Of a stretch of 64,000 nt of DNA, positions 9,801 to 18,265 are shown in pieces (positions within the stretch are counted from its first letter, which is position 1; the number at the start of each line of letters is the position of its first letter). The stretch comes from an uncultured Pseudomonadales bacterium. Lineage in GTDB: Bacteria; Pseudomonadota; Gammaproteobacteria; Pseudomonadales; Porticoccaceae. The stretch spans positions 62,001-126,000 of the forward strand of contig CALSSA010000008.1 in the NCBI GenBank assembly GCA_943788875.1, written 5' to 3'. The position numbers were made by a program, and so were the translations under genes. Below the pieces are notes generated by a model. It did not search any database. It saw only the letters and a list, made by a program, of their open reading frames with translations, and was not told where the DNA came from.

Positions 9801-11408
9801 TCGCAGACTGTTAAAAGCAAATGATCTCATCACTTCCGCTTTACTGACAAACAAAACCCTAAGGGACTGTAAGCCGCCGAGCAAACGATTATCTTTAGGC
9901 TCATCCAGAGCCACCACAGGCAGAGAGAAACTGAACTCACTGCCAAAACCCAGCTCACTGGAAACAGCTATATGCCCACCCATCAATTCCACTAACTGGC
10001 GCGAGATAGCCAACCCCAAACCTGTGCCCGGATACTGTTTAGTGGTCGAGGCATCCACCTGAGTAAAGGCTTCGAATATCCGCTTCTGATCCTCCTCACC
10101 AATACCAATTCCTGTATCCTTAACCGTAAACACAATGGAAAATACGGTAGCCTCATTGGCGGGGGAACTTGACGGGTTGACACTAACCGACACCTCACCA
10201 GAATCAGTAAACTTAATGGCGTTGCCTATCAGGTTAATCAGCACCTGACGAATTCTTGCCCGATCTGCAGTAAAGCGTTTGGGCACATTGTCAGCAATCA
10301 CATAACTGATATCCACATGCTTCTTCAACGCCTGACTGGCTAGCAGCCCCACCACATCATCCAATGTATCAGTGAGATCGCAGTCCTGATTAATAATATT
10401 AATCTTGCCCGCATCCGCCTCAGAAAAATTCAGCACCTCATCAATCAGACATAGTAGGGCATGGGCAGATGTCTTGGCAGTTTCCACATATTCCTGTTGC
10501 TTGACGGTAAGCCCCATGGTCAATAGCAGATCTAACATTCCCAACACAGCATTCATTGGAGTGCGCAATTCATGGGTCACATTGGCGGCAAATTCACCCT
10601 TGGCCTTAGCAGACTCAAGTGCCGACTGCATAGCCTTGTGCAGATCATGCTGGCGACTCTCCAACACTTCCATCATGCTATTGAATGAGGTCTGCATTTC
10701 AGTGATATCCACAGGCCCATCAATCGCAGCCCGAATCAGACTATCACCTCTTTGTGCCCGCTTCATGGTATTGGATAACTGCTCGATAGGCTTGGTAACG
10801 CGGCGAGATATGACCAACAGCAACACTAGTAAAAATGCTGCCAGTCCCATAGAGATAGACAGGTTACTGCGCAGAATTCCCTTCTGCATCAATGTTTGAG
10901 TGTCTTTACCCACCAATACTCGAATAGTGCCCAGCAGAAAGCTTTGCTGATCGTCCGGCAATATATTGAGCTGGTTATCATATTCTTGGGTGGACATAAC
11001 TGGAGCAGCAAAGAGCCAGTAATCGCTATTTTCAGCCACCAGCAACGGCTCTTTTACGAATGTACTGTTACGCATTTCTGCAGGATCCAGGCCCAGCTGG
11101 AAAAGTTCTTCCTGAGTTTCGGTTTCAATCCTGATACCTTTAACCTCAGGAAAGTTAATCGCCGTCTCAGCAATATCACGGGCCGACTCCGCACTCTGGT
11201 ATAGCAGCGCCAGCTCACTTTGACTGGCTAGAGACTCAGTTACCTGAAGCCCCTGCTTAACCTGTTGCGTGGTGATAATTGAGGTGGACACATTGCTGAC
11301 CACAAAAGATGTCGCCAAGGTAAGCACCAAAATACCGCCAATAAAAATTAACGACAGTTGATGCCTGAACTGTAAGCGGTCAAACCACCTTTTATGTACA
11401 GGTACCAT
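6879..11408 (-). CDS. hybrid sensor kinase with REC, HPt, GGDEF and EAL domains
   Basis: A 1509-residue membrane signalling protein. Domains in order: TM about 17-39; periplasmic region 40-180; TM about 185-202; HAMP 203-255; HisKA with H279 in NVTHELRTPMN; HATPase 375-500 (DTGIGI, GTGLGLAIS). Next come a degenerate receiver 515-635 and a receiver with D706 (MDCNMPVMSG). An HPt follows with H876 (AHTIKGSASNFG), then a third receiver with D999, GGDEF 1080-1245 and EAL 1255-1500. GGDEF is intact at 1158-1162, with an RxxD product-inhibition site (R1149-D1152) exactly five residues before it. EALVRW, DDFGSGYSSL and EGVE are intact, so both c-di-GMP synthesis and breakdown are possible. Starts 6 bases after the binding-protein gene. 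Confidence 0.92.
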   Translation of the reverse strand: MVPVHKRWFDRLQFRHQLSLIFIGGILVLTLATSFVVSNVSTSIITTQQVKQGLQVTESLASQSELALLYQSAESARDIAETAINFPEVKGIRIETETQEELFQLGLDPAEMRNSTFVKEPLLVAENSDYWLFAAPVMSTQEYDNQLNILPDDQQSFLLGTIRVLVGKDTQTLMQKGILRSNLSISMGLAAFLLVLLLVISRRVTKPIEQLSNTMKRAQRGDSLIRAAIDGPVDITEMQTSFNSMMEVLESRQHDLHKAMQSALESAKAKGEFAANVTHELRTPMNAVLGMLDLLLTMGLTVKQQEYVETAKTSAHALLCLIDEVLNFSEADAGKINIINQDCDLTDTLDDVVGLLASQALKKHVDISYVIADNVPKRFTADRARIRQVLINLIGNAIKFTDSGEVSVSVNPSSSPANEATVFSIVFTVKDTGIGIGEEDQKRIFEAFTQVDASTTKQYPGTGLGLAISRQLVELMGGHIAVSSELGFGSEFSFSLPVVALDEPKDNRLLGGLQSLRVLFVSKAEVMRSFAFNSLRDLGVEAMLAKSGLDAFRVVREADADHSVDVLIIDEDMVDIRLADFIRIISEEPNFTNQLTVILSNPWVADPDVGAESLPSLNKPLKSDSFLQLLGSHFIAQDKPPVLAKPIFDIRPDSPCRVLVVDDNRANQQVAVAMLDKLGCYSEVAHNGREGVEAVLRGNFDMVLMDCNMPVMSGYDATKQVRVYEGEAAGSLPIIAMTANNSAAEADHCREVGMNDFLPKPLSLARLREQLEKWAHFSGTEVLRAAEPKANYVAAGDDHKVSNNGALGAADNTYAAQGSESPLSYDLKVMDTLKDAVGDAVGSLIEAFKEDMLIYLENLDKAIAGADITQVRQIAHTIKGSASNFGAFNLVKHSKELEDRAALNNIENAASYAKDIAAAFHVLSVDLKQEIPLLGEIDNGTVNVKEQNYRILVVDDDRSIRLLLVNAFLREDYELEEAANGMQAIEICQRRMPDLILMDAVMPEMDGFDACQSIRDIPHGADIPVLMITGLEDEESIVRAFASGATDYISKPINFSVMRQRVARLIKANKAEKHVKRLAYHDPLTNLPNRVNLMKHLPLVVEQAATENYKFAILFLDLDRFKMINDTMGHNVGDLLLKAVADRIRNCVRDQDFIARLGGDEFTIVLEKIKGSETAGKVAEKICESLSQPFVFMRKKMFVTTSIGISIFPDNGGDVTDLIKHADSAMFKAKEKRNDYCFYQTGMEAKIAERLEMERELRQAIEKDELRLFYQPKVDFATGKLIGAEALVRWEHPQEGIIAPNVFIPLAEESGLINKLSDWVLEEGARQLRTWLGKDYQLTLALNLSVKDLMAENLHTQLRDLMNRHQLPKNVLELEITESTLMNHPELMSSELAKIKQLGISVAIDDFGSGYSSLNYLKRLPVDVLKIDRSFVQDIESDPSDSAIVSGIIALAQTLNMHTVAEGVETEGQRTILKSLGCSSFQGYLVAKPQPAEQFEQQFLSNTETSPSH

Positions 11409-11414
11409 TAATTA

Positions 11415-12323
11415 TCACCTCGCGGGAAGAATTAGATCGACATGTTCCTTCATGTCGTCAGTTATTGTTATGCCAAGGTGGTTGCTAGTTCGTTCATTAA
11501 CGGTAACAAAGACGCTCCTTAATGGCTCCATTTGCACAGGTGCTTGACTCCCTTCAGCGACCTGCCGAGCGATCTCACCCAAACGGACACCCATTTGATA
11601 ATTGTCAGGGTAGACCGAAAAAAGTGCACCGCGATTAACATGAGTCGGGTTAGATGAGAACACCACAAAATCGGACCTCCAGGCGGCCTGTAATAAAATC
11701 GACAACAGAGGATTATTAACAAATCTATCCCCGGGTAAAATCCACACTGCATCGCCAACCTTAAGTTCAGCAGTCAACTTGCGATAAATGTTGGCCGCAT
11801 CTCGAATATCCGTCGCTTCTTTAATAAACAACTGCACATCAATCTGATTAAAGGCAATCTGTGCCGCTGCCAAATCTGCAATATTTTTGTCAGCGCGGGC
11901 CACAACAAAAACTCTGAGGGTTGTCGGCGCCAGCACCTGCAACTTGCTGGCCACCACCCCGGCATCAGGAATCATGCTAAGACCATAAACCCCGGATAAC
12001 TGCTCACTCACCGCCCCGACAACCAGCGGCCGCTGAAGGCCAATACCACGCAATTGCGAGACGCCCCGACTGCCCAAAACAATGACCATCTTGTCGGCCA
12101 GCTGATTTTGAAGCTGGTCTCTAGACTGGTCCTTAGCTAAAACAAGCTCACTGGCCTTACCAGAAAATCCTTTGGTCGCACCCCGGGCGATAGTTTCGTA
12201 AACCTTCAAAAATGGCTGCCGGATCTGCGGATAAACCACAGTCAACGCGCGGTTGCTATCGCTACCCTGAGGCCCTGCCTCAGCAGCCAGCACAGGCTGA
12301 GAAAGCCCAGCTAAGGCTGCCAT
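11415..12323 (-). CDS. PF04392-like periplasmic binding protein
   Basis: Resembles the ABC-transporter substrate-binding family PF04392: VVFSSNPTHVNRGALFS and YPDNYQMGVRLGEIA are characteristic. No permease or ATPase gene is nearby, so it may feed ligand to the adjacent hybrid kinase. The first ATG gives MAALAGLSQPVLA, a truncated signal peptide without a basic n-region and without a ribosome binding site. Reading 12 codons further up to an ATT at 12357-12359 restores a full signal peptide behind a good Shine-Dalgarno, so the true start may be that ATT. Function assigned by family only. Confidence 0.75.
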   Translation of the reverse strand: MAALAGLSQPVLAAEAGPQGSDSNRALTVVYPQIRQPFLKVYETIARGATKGFSGKASELVLAKDQSRDQLQNQLADKMVIVLGSRGVSQLRGIGLQRPLVVGAVSEQLSGVYGLSMIPDAGVVASKLQVLAPTTLRVFVVARADKNIADLAAAQIAFNQIDVQLFIKEATDIRDAANIYRKLTAELKVGDAVWILPGDRFVNNPLLSILLQAAWRSDFVVFSSNPTHVNRGALFSVYPDNYQMGVRLGEIARQVAEGSQAPVQMEPLRSVFVTVNERTSNHLGITITDDMKEHVDLILPAR

Positions 12324-12365
12324 AAGGCAATATCTAATTAGTCCATTAATGCTATTAATATCCCT

Positions 12366-12371
12366 TTCTCC
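12366..12371 (-). promoter_or_regulatory. ribosome binding site pointing to a non-ATG start
   Basis: The minus-strand hexamer GGAGAA lies 6 bases before an in-frame ATT codon (12357-12359), that is 8 bases counted from GGAG. It is about 40 bases from the first in-frame ATG at 12323, too far to serve that ATG. Confidence 0.45.
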
Positions 12372-12386
12372 AGATAGTGCTCAGGA

Positions 12387-14532
12387 TTAGAACTTGTAGC
12401 GTATTTCTCCGATAAAGCTGCGACCAGCCAGTGGTAGATCATTGGGTATAAATGGGACTGGCATAGCATTGGGGCTGGGTTCAAAGGCGTCTTCATCGAG
12501 TAAATTATTGACGATCAGAGCCACTTCCAAATTCTCCGACAGCATGTTTCTAATGTTCATATCCACCAACACATAATCAGCCACTGGCGTTCTAAGATCA
12601 TCATAGGAGCGATTGCGGTCCATCACCCAACTGGCCTGCACATTTATCTGCCATCTAGTATCAATCTGCCAATCACTGCGGAGATAGACCTGCTTCTCTG
12701 GCGAGTTGGCGGCAGGAGCATCAGCAAGTTCGTCATGAGAATCCTGCCAAGCAAAATTACCTGTCAATTTGAGAGCTTCTGAAACTGACCATCTAGCTTC
12801 AAACTCAAAGCCTTTACCAGTCTGTTCACCGGCATTCTGAGCAGTTCTGCTGCTGCCACTAAAATCGGGGATAAACTGGATAATATCCGTCCAGTTGTAG
12901 TGGAAGAAATTGAGGTTGAGCGTCAAGTCATAACTGGGGCGATAGTCAAATGCCACTTCGTAGCTTTTGATTTGCTCAGGCTGAAGCTCGAGATTACCCT
13001 GTATCAGTGGGTTGTTAATAGCCCTAGTCTGGGCAAATGAAGGTGCACGGAAAGCCTCACCATAGAGGAATTTTGTGGTTAGCTCGTAAGAGGTTGACCA
13101 GACCAGCGCCAGCCGGGGATTTGTAGTAGCGCCAAAATCAGAATAATCATCGTAACGAAGTCCAGCTGTTAGTTCCCAGTCATTGGAAAACTGCCATACA
13201 TCTTGAATATAAGCATAAGTATTTCTTCGTTCGTCTTCGGTTAAAAAGACAAAAGGAGTATCCGAAACATCAACCACTGGATCGCCTGGCAGTATGGGAA
13301 GCAGCGTTACCGGGTTACGCCCAAAGTTTTTCTCTTCAGTAACCTTATCAATTTCTCCCTCATAATAACCAGATCCAAAACTAATATCATGTTTAACTAT
13401 ACCGTCATACTGAGCGGTAAAACCAAGACGAATATGATTTTCAAATATTTCTGGAGTACCTATTACACCATCGGGGAAAGCACCAAAAATGGGAACTCCC
13501 AAAGGCGTTAGAAATGGACCAGTGGAACCAACGGGAAACACAACAAAGTCACCCTCGACTTCTTGAGATGTATCGAAATAACTGGCGTGGAATTCTATAT
13601 CGACATTGGGCAAGAACCCCTTTTGAACATAGGTGCCATCGACATTAAAGCGCTTACTTTTGAAATGATTGTCAGCCCAATTTAGCAGCTGTGCAGCACC
13701 TGCACCTTCGCCAAAATTTTCCCTTATCTGAGTGCCTACACGAAGCTTAAAGTTCCCAAGGCCAGCCTCTAGCCTTAAGTCAACATTGTCCCTTTTTAGA
13801 TTAACTTGGCCGGGAGCATTCGATACGCTAGTGCCGGTAATCGCATCAAGAATAGTCTGAGCATCTGACTACCACAATTTCGTTCGCAGCCGTCAGTCTT
13901 ATGTACTTCCAAGACTCTCCAGAAAGCTGCACTTCTCCAACGGTGGTCCTACCCGTGGCCCATAAATCGGTACAGACCGTAACTGCCATATCGAGCTCCG
14001 ACGGAGGGCTCTTCTAGTTCACTAAAGCCTTTGGTGACAATATTAATTACTCCAGCGAAACGCATCTGCACCATAGAGTGCCGACCCGGGACCTCGAATA
14101 ACTTCTATTCGGGAAATTGCCTCAACGGGCATCCCGCCCCATATTACCACATTTCTATCGCCGTGAAACAAATTACTAAGCGGGAACTCCATTGATGAGA
14201 ACCAAAACCTGCGGGTTGAAATCAGCACTGAATACCTCTGAAGTTATACAGAGGGTTATACAATAGTCACTTCTGGATACATGCAACCCGGGAACAGTTT
14301 CTAAAATTCCTGGTCAATATCCTGTGGCACCTAGGCTTTTTATATCTCTAGCTGTAATAACAGATGCTACGGCAGGAGCTTTTGCTATTGGCTGGGATAT
14401 CCCAGTCGCAATACTAATGAAATCTTCATCAGCATAGATAGACAGTCCGTCTAGGTCTGATTCAGATAATTGATCTTCGGCAGAAGTAACAATGGGCAAT
14501 ACAACAAATAAACAGCACAATAAATTTTTCAT
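12387..14532 (-). pseudogene. TonB-dependent receptor, frameshifted in N-terminal half
   Basis: Outer-membrane receptor. A signal peptide (MKNLLCCLFVVLPIVTSAED) is followed by plug motifs APAVASVITARDIKSLGA, ILETVPGLHVSRSD, INGVP, IEVIRGPGSALYGADAF and AGVINIVTKGFSE. The barrel from about 13870 to 12387 is one open frame and ends in IRYKF, the usual terminal aromatic. Between 14314 and 13870 the frame is broken by an in-frame TGA at 14314-14316 and several one- or two-base shifts. Examples are CCCG where CCG is expected and TTTCG where TTCG is expected. Protein identity survives across every break. Either a young pseudogene or sequence error. Starts 6 bases after the upstream gene with a GAGGGAT ribosome binding site. 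Confidence 0.8.
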
Positions 14533-14538
14533 AATTTG

Positions 14539-15360
14539 TTATCCCTCGCTAGAGTAGTGATTCCATTTCCTAGCCGCAACATCACCGGTGAAATTGATGC
14601 GACTCGCTCTAAGAGGGAAAAGTACGCCCTCCGGTTTTTGCACTGCATCGGCATAGCAAGGCATATAACCGCCAGTAAATGCCAAAGTTGTCATGTCATA
14701 GAACTCTCTTGGCGTAACGCCCTCATCTGCAAGAAGCCCCCCGGTAACAGCAGCTATATTGACTCGATATTTGTATCTCGAAGCCTTAAAATATTCGTCG
14801 ATATCAAACACCAATTTTATAAAACTCCCATTGCCGTAGCCTAGTGATTTCGCGAAATTCATCATAGGGCTGACACGTTCATCTTCGTCTAATACTGGCC
14901 TACCAAAACCAAAAACACTTCTGTGGGTTCGAAGCTCAGTCACTAACACGTCCTCTAGCCTCTGATTTTTATCAAGTTCATTGCTAGCACGATAAAGAAA
15001 ATCTGATGCTCCTAGTATGGCTCTGGCACCATAAATATTAGCCTCAGTAACCGCTAAAGCACCTGCAGTCGCCAAAACTCCTGTCGACCGACTTGTGCCA
15101 GCCAAAGCTGCAATCCGATTATTCCAAATCCTTGGGTCTGGGTAGCTAGTGCAAATAACCCATATCGCTTCCAATAACCTCGCTAATTTAGAGTCTTTTT
15201 TTCCTGTCACTCCAAATAGTAAAAACTCCATCCAGCGTTTTTCATTCAGCTCTGTAAAAATATTCTCACCTCGGAGAAGTACTTTCCCATCGCCACACAT
15301 ACCACCCATGGAAGTCTGCCAATTATCTTCATATTTCTCTAACTTACTGTGATCCGTCAT
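14539..15360 (-). CDS. citrate-synthase-superfamily protein, citryl-CoA lyase-like (second copy)
   Basis: A 273-residue intact frame related to citrate synthase/citryl-CoA lyase-like proteins. RIAALAGTSRSTGVLATAGA and NIYGARAILGASDF align with the GxLHGGANE region; HRSVFGFGRPVLDEDERV aligns with the GFGHRVYKxxDPR region. Both canonical catalytic histidines appear replaced (Y and R). I start at ATG 15360, 28 bases after the preceding paralogue; further upstream codons would overlap that gene. It sits directly before the TonB receptor. Activity is unknown and may depend on pairing with the neighbouring paralogue. Confidence 0.65.
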   Translation of the reverse strand: MTDHSKLEKYEDNWQTSMGGMCGDGKVLLRGENIFTELNEKRWMEFLLFGVTGKKDSKLARLLEAIWVICTSYPDPRIWNNRIAALAGTSRSTGVLATAGALAVTEANIYGARAILGASDFLYRASNELDKNQRLEDVLVTELRTHRSVFGFGRPVLDEDERVSPMMNFAKSLGYGNGSFIKLVFDIDEYFKASRYKYRVNIAAVTGGLLADEGVTPREFYDMTTLAFTGGYMPCYADAVQKPEGVLFPLRASRINFTGDVAARKWNHYSSEG

Positions 15361-15388
15361 ACATAACCTATGATTAATGTTGGCTTTA

Positions 15389-16188
15389 TCACTCAGTGAC
15401 TTTGAAACCCTTCGAAAAAAATGGATATTTTCGCCAGCCCAACTTTTCCTGTTCCAAGGCATGCACGGCAGCCCCAGGCAGTCGCAATAGCAGATACAAC
15501 ATCTCTGCCTGTTCCGGTAGTAATTCAAGGTCATAAAATGCGGCGGCGGCAACGCCGGAGAATGCCAGGGGACAATTAGTAAAACCTTCGAGTACAGAAC
15601 GATTTTTATAGAGCCAGCCAAGATGATTGGTGCCATCAATTGCAGCTAAATGCTCCAGCGTCTGTATAACCGGCTGTGGGCAACTGACGCCATTGGGATC
15701 AAAACCAGGAGGGTGCTCCATTGGGTGCCAGACATCCAATCGCTCTTGCTGAGGAGGGTCGTTGATAAGATCTCGCCATTGATCAATATTGGTCGAACAG
15801 CGCTGCCAATATTGCACAGCGGAGAAAACTTCCCGGGCGCCACCCAGATTACCAGCCCCAACGGAGAGCGCTGCAATTAATACCGAGGCATGGGTAGAGC
15901 CCCCTACTCCCGCATTCATGGCTGCTCTGATGGCGTGATCCCTGGGTCCCAGATTAGCCACAGCAATGGCTATTCCCTCTAACAGCGCAGATTGGTCTTT
16001 AGTTGGAGGCTCAAGCTTAAATAGAAGGAAGAGATACTCTATATAGGAAGCATTTTTTAATAAATCACCATAGACATCAAAACCTGAGCAACTGCAGGCA
16101 GAGGCTGCAAAAGGGTTATCCGATTCTGGCTACCTCGTGACCAGATCCTTGTGGTTATGAATTTTCTCTGAAGCTCTCGCGAGCTCAT
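15389..16188 (-). pseudogene. citrate-synthase-superfamily protein, citryl-CoA lyase-like (first copy), one frameshift
   Basis: Starts at ATG 16188 (MSSRELQRKFITTRIW), then one single-base shift near 16132-16138 joins it to PESDNPFAASACSCSGFDVY. From there it runs open to 15389 through LEGIAIAVANLGPRDHAIRA, NAGVGGSTHASVLIAALSVG and GNLGGAREVFSAV. The last block aligns with the LHGGANE active-site region of citrate synthase, with the histidine replaced by leucine. Apart from the shift the coding sequence is well preserved. It overlaps the end of the TPP-enzyme gene by about 58 bases. Confidence 0.6.
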
Positions 16189-18026
16189 TGCCGCTCTGCA
16201 ACACGTTTGTCCGTAAACCGATGGGCGGAGGTTCATTCGGGTCGAATCCTCACATCTAGAAGAGTGTGGCGCCGTCCCTGCGAGTACAAATAGTCTTCGA
16301 TATCTGACTTTATTTAGATCATGCGTGGGAGACTCGATAATCCGCTAGCCTCAGCGCCCATCGACTTTGCCAGATGCAGCAAAAATCGACATTGGCCAAC
16401 TGGTTAGCTGTAGGCTCTGCTCCGGTGAGAGTCTGCCCGTGCTTAACCATTCCATAGGCACTGTCATTTAGAAATAACAAACACTACAGATAGCTTTTCC
16501 TCTATAGCAACTGTTAGTCTCTTGCCCACTCATTAGCCAACTACCATCACCTGTTAATGCACACTACCGGATTCTGTTTCTGGCTGGCCAGCGCAGTTCC
16601 GATTGCACTGCCGATAGCCCAACCCATAGAAGCAAAATCAACTGAGGCACTAAAAAGTCCACCTCTTTGATTGCGCTTTCCAGACATTCGTCGATCAAAT
16701 GGGTGAAGGTAATGAGTTCCCCAGGCAAGACTATTTCCTGTATCCACTAAAAACCTAGTATTACCGGGAAATAGCTTTGGTAGATCTCGCATCAGTCGCT
16801 GAGGTTTTATCGGCGTTGCATTCGAACAAAAGCCAGCCTTATCATCACAAGAAAAATGCTTAACTAGGTTTAAATCTGGTTTAGCGCTTTTAGGTTCTAC
16901 CGCTCTTATGTAATGGCTGCAGTCGATGCCAAATCTTCCGACAATCCGATCAAAGATTGTTTCGAGGCACCCTCTAACATGCAATCTTGCCATGGGGGTT
17001 CTTGTAAGATTTGCTTCGGTAGACTCAACATGAATAAGTCGGTTGCCATTCAGTAGCGTTTTGGTATCCCATGCATTGCTTGAAAATTCTCCAAACCTCG
17101 GCGCCTACAGCAATGACCAAGTTCCACCTCCGGATTCAGCCATAGCGCTGCAGTCGCCGACTTTGATGCCCTGCAAAGCCAATTACGCCTTTAAATAGAG
17201 GGTGATATGGGCTTACCAGACCTTTACCCTGAGGCGTGACTACTATCTCCGAGTCCATTATCGCAGCTGCAACCGACTAAGAATTGCTGCCGATTGCATC
17301 ACAGGCTTCATCGCCAACAACAAACACCGGACTTGCTTAGCTCTGCCAATGCTGCTGCATACAGGCTTGGCGACAGCTTGTCGTCGATTAGGGTGGGCTG
17401 GTCTAGCCAAAAGCATCATTTAGGCGAGTAGCTGGGGCCGTTGACTCTGATGCCTGCAGCGCCATCACATCCCGCGGCACACTAATATGCGCAGGCCCTG
17501 CAGGCGAACCCATAGCAGACATAATTGCCGCCGACAGTTTGTGTTCAAACTGAGCTGGGTGAGAAATCAATGTGTTATATCTGGTGCAATGCTGATACAG
17601 GCCAACAGTGTTGATACCTGTGCATGAAGAATCTTGAATGGCGCCTTTGCCAAAGGTTGAAATGGCGGTCTGTGCTGTAATAACCAGCATGGGCACATTG
17701 TTTTCATAGGCTGATGCCACGCCGGTAATCATATTGGTGGCGCCGGGGCCTGTTGTCGAACAACAGACTCCAAGCTTGCCTGTATTGCGGGCGTAACCAT
17801 CGGCCATAAATGCAGCGCCGGTCTCATGTCTGGCCACTACCGCCCTAACGCCTCCCTGGCGCTCACTGCGTGCCAAAGCATTATAAAGAGGCTCTATAGC
17901 CCCTCCTGGCACACCGAACACATATTCAATACCTAGTTGATTGAGATAGGCAACTAGCAAATCTCCCATTTCAGGTGCAGCTACCACCTTTTCCTGCAAT
18001 TCCGATTCAGGCTCGAGATTACTCAT
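16130..18026 (-). pseudogene. TPP-dependent enzyme, acetolactate-synthase type, many frameshifts
   Basis: The first 207 codons (18026-17403) are intact: GIEYVFGVPGGAIEPLY, RHETGAAFMADGYA with the catalytic glutamate, and TTGPGATNMITGVA (PYR domain). The rest continues through shifts: LIDDKLSPSLYA, VVGDEACDAIGS, TPQGKGLVSPYHPLF and GVIGFAGHQS (central domain). Then come HVESTEANLTR, QRLMRDLPKLFPGN, FSASVDFASMGWAIGSAIG, the TPP/Mg motif GDGSWLMSGQE and NDSAYGMVKHG, ending near PPPIGLRTNVL. At least ten shifts are needed, mostly single added or lost bases beside an identical base. One in-frame TAG follows GSNS. The stretch 16547-16993 is one unbroken piece. If the shifts are errors the enzyme is about 600 residues. 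Substrate unknown. Confidence 0.72.
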
Positions 18027-18265
18027 AATTATTAAACTATTTCCTTATATATTAGTAGGTTACGCCGCATTCCTGAGACATATTCCAGTTAATATAAATT
18101 AATAGATCAATAGCTATAGCATTTCAATAATATATTTAAACCTGCTAGCAAAAACGAAGTTAAACTACTTTCCACTCATATCCTTATTAAATAAACCGCG
18201 CGGTATCTCGACAATTACGCCCCAGCCGCTACAATGCTTGAAACCTAACGATCACCAGTTTATTC

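Noticed and set aside
14043..14228. Separate 61-codon gene
   Set aside because: It contains the plug motif IEVIRGPGSALYGADAF of the TonB receptor and is a fragment of that gene.
15361..15639. N-terminal extension of the second citrate-synthase-like gene
   Set aside because: These codons overlap the 3' end of the first paralogue in another frame and show no family similarity; ATG 15360 fits better.
16547..16993. Stand-alone 148-codon gene on the minus strand
   Set aside because: It is an unbroken piece of the frameshifted TPP enzyme; the protein continues on both sides in other frames.
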